From Chloroflexota bacterium (GTDB lineage: Bacteria; Chloroflexota; Anaerolineae; B4-G1; SLSP01), in assembly GCA_022707725.1 (NCBI GenBank), contig JAKJAB010000055.1:4134-14942 (forward strand): a DNA stretch of 10,809 nucleotides. The letters run 5' to 3'. This document shows positions 6,958-10,809 of this stretch, piece by piece (position 1 is the first letter of the stretch; every line of letters starts with the position of its first letter). The notes below the pieces were generated by a model that ran no database searches, had not been told where the DNA came from, and saw only the letters and a program-made list of their open reading frames with translations. The position numbers and the translations under genes were made by a program.

Positions 6958-7371
6958 TTAGTCGCCAAAATCCGTCGGAATGAGTTTCGTGCAGGCGATG
7001 ATCTCCTTGGCGGCTTTGGGATACCGCATGATCATCTTCATATCGCCCTGAAGTTTGAGGCGGCGGGTCATCATCCCCTGAATGGGATCGAGTTTCCCTT
7101 CGATCACCTTGCGCCAGGAACTGAACAACGCACTGATGACGTAACCGGCCTTCTTTTCGTCCAGGCTGCTCACCTGCATCGCGTCGGGGCTTTTGCCGTG
7201 ATAGAGACCGAGATAGAGATAGGCCGTTTCGGGATAGGCGTCGTCCGGTTCGACGATGAAAATGAAGTCCCCTTCCCAATTCTTGGCCGATTGCTCGTAG
7301 GAAGGGCTGGCGTTGAGGTGCTCACTGAGCTGTTTGATCCACTCGTCCGAAGGGAATTTGATACTCGTCAT
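6958..7371 (-). CDS. SCP2 sterol-binding domain protein
   Basis: A 137-residue stand-alone SCP2 (sterol carrier protein 2) fold. Proteins of this type have a hydrophobic tunnel that binds lipids or acyl chains; no reaction can be assigned. The decisive region is at 86-133: WRKVIEGKLDPIQGMMTRRL, then KLQGDMKMIMRYPKAAKEI and CTKLIPTDF, the typical closing strand and helix of the family. There is no signal peptide or membrane segment. The ATG at 7369-7371 has AAGGAA about 9 nt upstream and fits the family length; an in-frame extension upstream would run into the preceding gene and is not used. It lies 46 bp after the GT39-like membrane protein and may share its transcript. Confidence 0.88.
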   Translation of the reverse strand: MTSIKFPSDEWIKQLSEHLNASPSYEQSAKNWEGDFIFIVEPDDAYPETAYLYLGLYHGKSPDAMQVSSLDEKKAGYVISALFSSWRKVIEGKLDPIQGMMTRRLKLQGDMKMIMRYPKAAKEIIACTKLIPTDFGD

Positions 7372-7417
7372 CGTTCTATTCCTTTTTTGAATTACGTGAA
7401 GTTGACTGTTAAGAACG

Positions 7418-9313
7418 CTAAGGTTTCCCCAATCCTGTGCAAGGTGGCAAGTAGAAGACATTGTCGGGAAGAAGTGTGCTCGCCTCAACGACGGCTGACC
7501 ACCGCTCGCCCAACCCAGGATCCCATACCCCCAACGCGACTCTGCCATCGAAGGTGCTCATCCCGCGCAGGACACGCACCTCCTGTATCCGCTCGCCGGG
7601 TTGCCAGGCGGCGATGGGATAGAGACCGCGTAGCGCATCGCCATCACTCTGTGTGACCAGCTTACCATCAGGGCCGATCCAGTGTGTGAAAATCGTGGGA
7701 TTGCCGGATACCAGTCCCCTGACTTGCCACTCCAGCGCGATGGCAAGTTCATCCGCGCCGGTCCAATGACATTCCGCGGCACTGAGGACAACCGTCTCGC
7801 CAAAGGTGACCAATGGCGCGCCCCGCTCTCCTCCTGTGCGAATCGCCCCCGCGAATGAAAGTGTAGTCCGGTGAGCCGTATAGTCAACCACAAACACGCG
7901 CGTCGCAGCCCGCAGATCATCCATTGAGACGAAAGGATCGGCTAACTCAAGCGCATAGGGGAGTCCTGAGGGCAAAATCAGGCCCATAGAACGGGCTTCG
8001 AAATCGCGGGCGACATCGCTGTGGACGGCGACAAACATCTCTCCACTGGTCGGGGGTGGAATAGGGATCATGCCTTCGTGCATCAAGGGGTAAACGCGGC
8101 GCTCAGGGGTCACCCGGCCCGGCAGGTTGATCACCAGCGTGCCCGGCGACGCTTCCGCCTCGGCGACGGTTTCCCAAAGTACATCACCGACCATCCGGTG
8201 CGTAGACACAATTTGACGCAGGAACACAAACGCAGGCAACAGCGCCGCCGCCAGAAAGATCGTCTGTAACCCGCGCCGGATCCACAGCCGACGCGATGTC
8301 TCTCCTATGTCCGCGATGGTCAGTCCCCACAAAAGCACGATGCCGATCGCCGCCGGATAGAAGGCGCGCCCAGGATCACGGAACCAGTTGAATGCCTGCG
8401 TCGTCAAGGGCATCACAGTCCACAACAGCACCCACCCCAGCGCAAAAAGAAACCAGTGGAACTGCCCAAGTCGCGCATTGAGGAACGCGAGACCCGCGAG
8501 GGTTAGCACACCCAGCACAGTCATCAACAGGATGTCGTTAAGTCCCAAAAAGCCACTCACCGGCATCACCACCTGCGCCAGGGGATAGGCCAGGCATTGT
8601 AACCAGGCCACGACGTTGTACCAGGGATGCAATCCCGTGATGAGCTGCGTTGGCACTTCGCTGGAAAGGATAAAGATAACGGTCAGCGGTATGGCAGAGG
8701 CGACAAGATGCGCGCCCGCCCAGCGCGAATAGGGGCGCCTTCGCAGCAACAACTCCGCCAGCAGGATGCCGCCCGCAGCCACCACGCCCGCTTCCCAAAC
8801 CAGCCCAGCCATCAGCGTACAAAGCGCGCTGCACAGATGTAGCACCAGATGGTCGTGCTCCCGCGCCTCAAGGTACAACAACAGGGCGCTCAAACTCAGT
8901 CCTGTGACCAACGGATAAGAAATAGAGCTGATCCACAGAACAACGTTGGGCGCAAACGGGAAGAGCGCAAACAGCGCGGCGACGACAGGGCCGGCATAGC
9001 GCGGGCCACGCCCCCAGCGCGCGACCAACAACCCGGCCAACGTCGCGCAGAGGATATGGCCGGCTATGTTCAGCCCATAAAGTAAGGCCGGCGAGAGCGT
9101 ACCAGTCAGCAAGTAAATAGCGCGTAGCAGGATGAAGACCAGTGGTCGCCAATCGCCATACGGGTTGAGACGATACCAGTATTCGATGGCCGGGGTTTGC
9201 TTGATCCAGGGGATCAATTGTAAATCGTCGGCGTAGAAGGGCAAACGCAGTGCGTCACCGTAGACCAGTAAAGTCAGGATAATAGCCACCACCAGGCTAA
9301 TGCCCCCAAGCAC
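7418..9313 (-). CDS. GT39-like polytopic membrane protein (GT-C glycosyltransferase-like)
   Basis: A protein of 631 residues from the chosen start. About ten hydrophobic segments fill residues 1-367; a globular, probably extracytoplasmic part follows. The first loop has the acidic pair of GT-C enzymes (LPFYADDLQLIPW, Asp29-Asp30) and then YGDWRPLVF (52-60), as in lipid-linked-sugar-dependent GT39/ArnT-like transferases. The last 110 residues (ALEWQVRGL, HWIGPDGKLV, YPIAAWQPGERI, ALGVWDPGLGERW) match a beta domain often fused to GT39-like proteins in Chloroflexota. Donor and acceptor are unknown. Start: the frame is open up to ATG 9521-9523, but that extension has no Shine-Dalgarno and is encoded by a repeat and a long inverted repeat. 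GTG 9311-9313 has AAGGA about 11 nt upstream and places the first TM as in relatives. The positive residues upstream (RRKRF) argue mildly for a longer form. Confidence 0.75.
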   Translation of the reverse strand: MLGGISLVVAIILTLLVYGDALRLPFYADDLQLIPWIKQTPAIEYWYRLNPYGDWRPLVFILLRAIYLLTGTLSPALLYGLNIAGHILCATLAGLLVARWGRGPRYAGPVVAALFALFPFAPNVVLWISSISYPLVTGLSLSALLLYLEAREHDHLVLHLCSALCTLMAGLVWEAGVVAAGGILLAELLLRRRPYSRWAGAHLVASAIPLTVIFILSSEVPTQLITGLHPWYNVVAWLQCLAYPLAQVVMPVSGFLGLNDILLMTVLGVLTLAGLAFLNARLGQFHWFLFALGWVLLWTVMPLTTQAFNWFRDPGRAFYPAAIGIVLLWGLTIADIGETSRRLWIRRGLQTIFLAAALLPAFVFLRQIVSTHRMVGDVLWETVAEAEASPGTLVINLPGRVTPERRVYPLMHEGMIPIPPPTSGEMFVAVHSDVARDFEARSMGLILPSGLPYALELADPFVSMDDLRAATRVFVVDYTAHRTTLSFAGAIRTGGERGAPLVTFGETVVLSAAECHWTGADELAIALEWQVRGLVSGNPTIFTHWIGPDGKLVTQSDGDALRGLYPIAAWQPGERIQEVRVLRGMSTFDGRVALGVWDPGLGERWSAVVEASTLLPDNVFYLPPCTGLGKP

Positions 9314-9354
9314 AAGATAGGCGTTCCTTAACGGAACCTGCGGCTGATCACAAA

Positions 9355-9419
9355 AACGCTTGCGCCGAATCACAATCCGGCGCTGCGGGAACGGCGGATT
9401 GTGATCCGCCTTAAGCGTT
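9355..9419. repeat. 28-bp imperfect inverted repeat before the GT39-like gene
   Basis: Left arm 9355-9382 and right arm 9392-9419 pair over 28 bp with five mismatches around a 9-nt loop; the core ATCACAATCCG is perfectly mirrored. The element lies 42 bp upstream of the preferred GTG start and inside the longer possible reading frame. The interval 9314-9576 holds this element and the GCCATTT array and nothing else that I recognise. Confidence 0.75.
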
Positions 9420-9497
9420 GAAGTAAGGCTATTTTTAGAGGAGACACCGGTGCTGGCGCACTCCATGCAAGCGCGAAAATCTGTCAATGGATTTTTT

Positions 9498-9525
9498 GCC
9501 ATTTGCCATTTGCCATTTGCCATTT
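9498..9525. repeat. 7-bp tandem array GCCATTT, four copies
   Basis: Four exact copies of GCCATTT run from 9498 to 9525. On the minus strand they read AAATGGC and offer several in-register ATG codons, so an automatic start call here would give a repeat-encoded peptide beginning MANGKWQMAK. There is no Shine-Dalgarno before any of them. Confidence 0.9.
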
Positions 9526-9576
9526 TCGAAGGAGATCAAGGTTTGATTTGCCCGAATTTTCACCAGGGGTTGCGGT

Positions 9577-10506
9577 TCAACGTCTGCTCATTATGCCACC
9601 CTCACGGCGGTGACGAACGGCGACAACTTCAGCCAGAATGGAAAGCGCGATCAGTGCCGGCTCTTTACCGCCGATATCCAGCCCGACAGGGCCGTGGATG
9701 CGGGCCAATTCCTGTTCATCGAACCCCGCTTCGACCAGGCTCGCTCGGCGGTCGGCCTGGGTCTTGCGGCTGCCCAAAAAACCGATGTAGAAAGCGTCGC
9801 TACGCAGCGCCAATTTGAGCGCCGGAATATCGAACTTGGAATCGTGAAAGAGGACGACGACAGCGGTGCTCACGCCGAAATCCGGCGATTTGAAGACATC
9901 CTGTGGCCAACCAAAGCGCGTTCCCACGTCGGGGAAGCGTTCCTCCCGCAAAAAGGTGCGCCGGGCGTCGCTCACGATGACCTCGAAACCCAACACGCGG
10001 GCCAGCGCCGCCAACGAGACCGCGATGTCGGTGGCGCCAAAGATGATGAGCGTGGGCGGCGGCGCAATGACTTCGATGAAAAATTCGCCCTGCGGGTAGC
10101 TGTGCTTTTGGGCGTAGGGGCCGGGCCAGGCCGCCGCGACGTCCATCAGCACTTCGCCATCCAGATCGGGATCGCCCAACGTACCGTGTGTCGCGCCGTC
10201 AACGGTGTGCAACAAATGGACGGGCGGTTTGTCCGCATCGATCCGTGAAACAAAAGCCACCGGACGCCGCGCCTCAACCTCTGCCATCAAGCGTTCGTGG
10301 AGTGGAGTCCACCGCTCGATCAGCAGGTCGATGGCACCGCCGCACGCCAATCCAGCGCTCCACGCCTGCTCGTCGGTAATGCCGAAATTAGGCCGGCGTA
10401 TGGCCTCACGCCCCTGCAAGACGAATTCCATCTCGGCGATCACGTCACCATCGACGCAACCGCTGCTCACCGAACCGGCCACGTCGCCCTCGGCAGTGAT
10501 CAGCAT
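9577..10506 (-). CDS. xdhC: XdhC/CoxI family molybdenum-cofactor chaperone, frameshifted near its N-terminus
   Basis: XdhC-like proteins bind, sulfurate-protect and insert molybdenum cofactor into xanthine-dehydrogenase-family enzymes. The open frame gives 309 residues: GSVSSGCVDGDV (11-22) and GLACGGAIDLLIERW (52-66) of the N-terminal XdhC_CoxI domain, a Rossmann-type C-terminal domain from TLIIFGATDIAVSLA (152-166) with VIVSDARRTF (176-185), and FLGSRKTQADRR, GFDEQELARIHGPVGLDIGG and ALIALSILAEVVA (243-296). ATG 10504-10506 is internal to the family: upstream, in the same frame, SSLRPAGAR continues the expected sequence, and the true N-terminus lies in another frame with its own Shine-Dalgarno at 10580. 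So the gene appears broken, unless the frameshift is an assembly error. No Mo-hydroxylase subunit genes are in the window. Confidence 0.85.
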   Translation of the reverse strand: MLITAEGDVAGSVSSGCVDGDVIAEMEFVLQGREAIRRPNFGITDEQAWSAGLACGGAIDLLIERWTPLHERLMAEVEARRPVAFVSRIDADKPPVHLLHTVDGATHGTLGDPDLDGEVLMDVAAAWPGPYAQKHSYPQGEFFIEVIAPPPTLIIFGATDIAVSLAALARVLGFEVIVSDARRTFLREERFPDVGTRFGWPQDVFKSPDFGVSTAVVVLFHDSKFDIPALKLALRSDAFYIGFLGSRKTQADRRASLVEAGFDEQELARIHGPVGLDIGGKEPALIALSILAEVVAVRHRREGGIMSRR

Positions 10507-10580
10507 CCGCGCCCCCGCCGGGCGCAGCGACGATTCCCGGCCTCCCGCCAGCGTTTCACATCCTCGATAATATCACGCAT
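10500..10580 (-). pseudogene. Out-of-frame N-terminal fragment of xdhC
   Basis: ATG 10578-10580, with an excellent Shine-Dalgarno (GAGGTG, 5 nt upstream), opens a 26-codon frame beginning MRDIIEDVKRWREAG, which is how XdhC/CoxI proteins start. It then diverges and ends at TGA 10500-10502. The segment normally found between this start and the GSSPRPAGAR region (about 12-13 residues, the beta strand RVAxATV and following turn) is missing. The remaining two bases at the joint shift the frame by an amount that fits loss of about 37 bp. Confidence 0.7.
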
Positions 10581-10600
10581 AGTATCACCTCAGAAGATAC

Positions 10601-10630
10601 CCACGAATCTTCACGAATTTCCACGAATCT
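10601..10630. repeat. 10-bp tandem repeat YCACGAATYT, three copies
   Basis: CCACGAATCT, TCACGAATTT and CCACGAATCT follow each other in exact 10-bp register, 20 bp upstream of the xdhC start. A near-complement of the word (GATTGGTGG, 10644-10652) lies just beyond, giving a 9-bp inverted repeat with one mismatch. The remaining spacer 10631-10679 shows nothing else. Confidence 0.75.
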
Positions 10631-10679
10631 TCCAATGGGTGCAGATTGGTGGTCCATACTTGCCTCGATCTACACCTGC

Positions 10680-10809
10680 TCAGGTTTTGGGTTTGCTCCA
10701 AGTATAAGAACGCGCTGTGCCATCCGCGAAAACGCGCACAACTTCGAAGCGCACGCGCCCGGCCTCGACGGCTTTGGCAATCTGGCGCTGACCTTCCGTT
10801 AGCATAGAC
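10680..10809 (-). CDS. C-terminal end of an unidentified protein (partial)
   Basis: An open frame enters from the right edge and ends at TGA 10680-10682. From the ATG at 10803-10805 it gives 41 residues, MLTEGQRQIAKAVEAGRVRF followed by EVVRVFADGTARSYTWSKPKT; there is no visible Shine-Dalgarno and the frame continues upstream of that ATG, so it is probably the tail of a longer protein. The phrase LTxxQRxIxxAVEAGRVRFEVV resembles the end of predicted Holliday-junction-resolvase-related endonucleases (COG4741 type), but this is a weak resemblance from memory. The coding quality (third-position GC) is like that of the neighbours. Confidence 0.5.
   Translation of the reverse strand, partial: SMLTEGQRQIAKAVEAGRVRFEVVRVFADGTARSYTWSKPKT

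Noticed and set aside
6958..7548. Longer start for the SCP2-domain protein at 7548
   Set aside because: The extension overlaps the end of the GT39-like gene by 131 bp and resembles no SCP2 N-terminus; ATG 7371 has a Shine-Dalgarno.
9610..10248. 212-codon open frame on the plus strand
   Set aside because: Antisense shadow of xdhC, whose minus-strand translation shows clear family motifs throughout.

Overview
The window looks like chromosomal DNA of a free-living bacterium, most probably a member of the Chloroflexota (Anaerolineae or relatives). This rests on protein architectures (an orphan XPB/Ssl2-type helicase-associated protein, a double cNMP-domain/PH-domain membrane protein, a GT39-like membrane protein with a C-terminal beta domain) and on the short-word repeats that fill the spacers. 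It is inference without a search. Every convincing gene lies on the minus strand, so transcription runs from high to low coordinates. No rRNA, tRNA, IS element or CRISPR array was seen.

Layout in transcription order: a C-terminal piece of an unidentified protein enters at the right edge (10680-10809). Next is an xdhC/CoxI-family molybdenum-cofactor chaperone gene (9577-10580) whose first exon-like N-terminal piece is out of frame with the rest, apparently after a small deletion. A repeat-rich spacer (9314-9576) leads to a polytopic GT39-like membrane protein (7418-9313) and a stand-alone SCP2 sterol-carrier-like protein (6958-7371). Then comes the amputated N-terminus of an iron-containing alcohol dehydrogenase (6608-6865) that runs directly into a 17-unit 8-bp tandem array and a 16-bp tandem array (6371-6604). 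Downstream of these follow fucU (L-fucose mutarotase), a DegV fatty-acid-binding protein, and a 697-residue protein with two cNMP-like domains, four membrane segments and two bacterial PH domains; these three are tightly spaced (13 and 27 nt) and may be one operon. After a 181-bp spacer come def (peptide deformylase, with a tandemly duplicated Shine-Dalgarno segment), a GC-rich hairpin, a helicase-associated-domain protein, and the N-terminus of galK (galactokinase) leaving the left edge.

The genes do not form one obvious pathway. FucU, GalK and an aldehyde/alcohol dehydrogenase fragment hint at hexose and deoxyhexose use; DegV, SCP2 and the GT39-like protein concern lipids or envelope; Def is housekeeping. 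The most unusual property is the spacers: nearly every one longer than 60 bp holds its own family of short words (7-16 bp) repeated directly and/or as inverted repeats, with different sequence in each spacer but similar design. At two places (the dehydrogenase and the start of the GT39-like gene) such arrays reach into coding sequence, and at the dehydrogenase the array replaces the missing three quarters of the gene.
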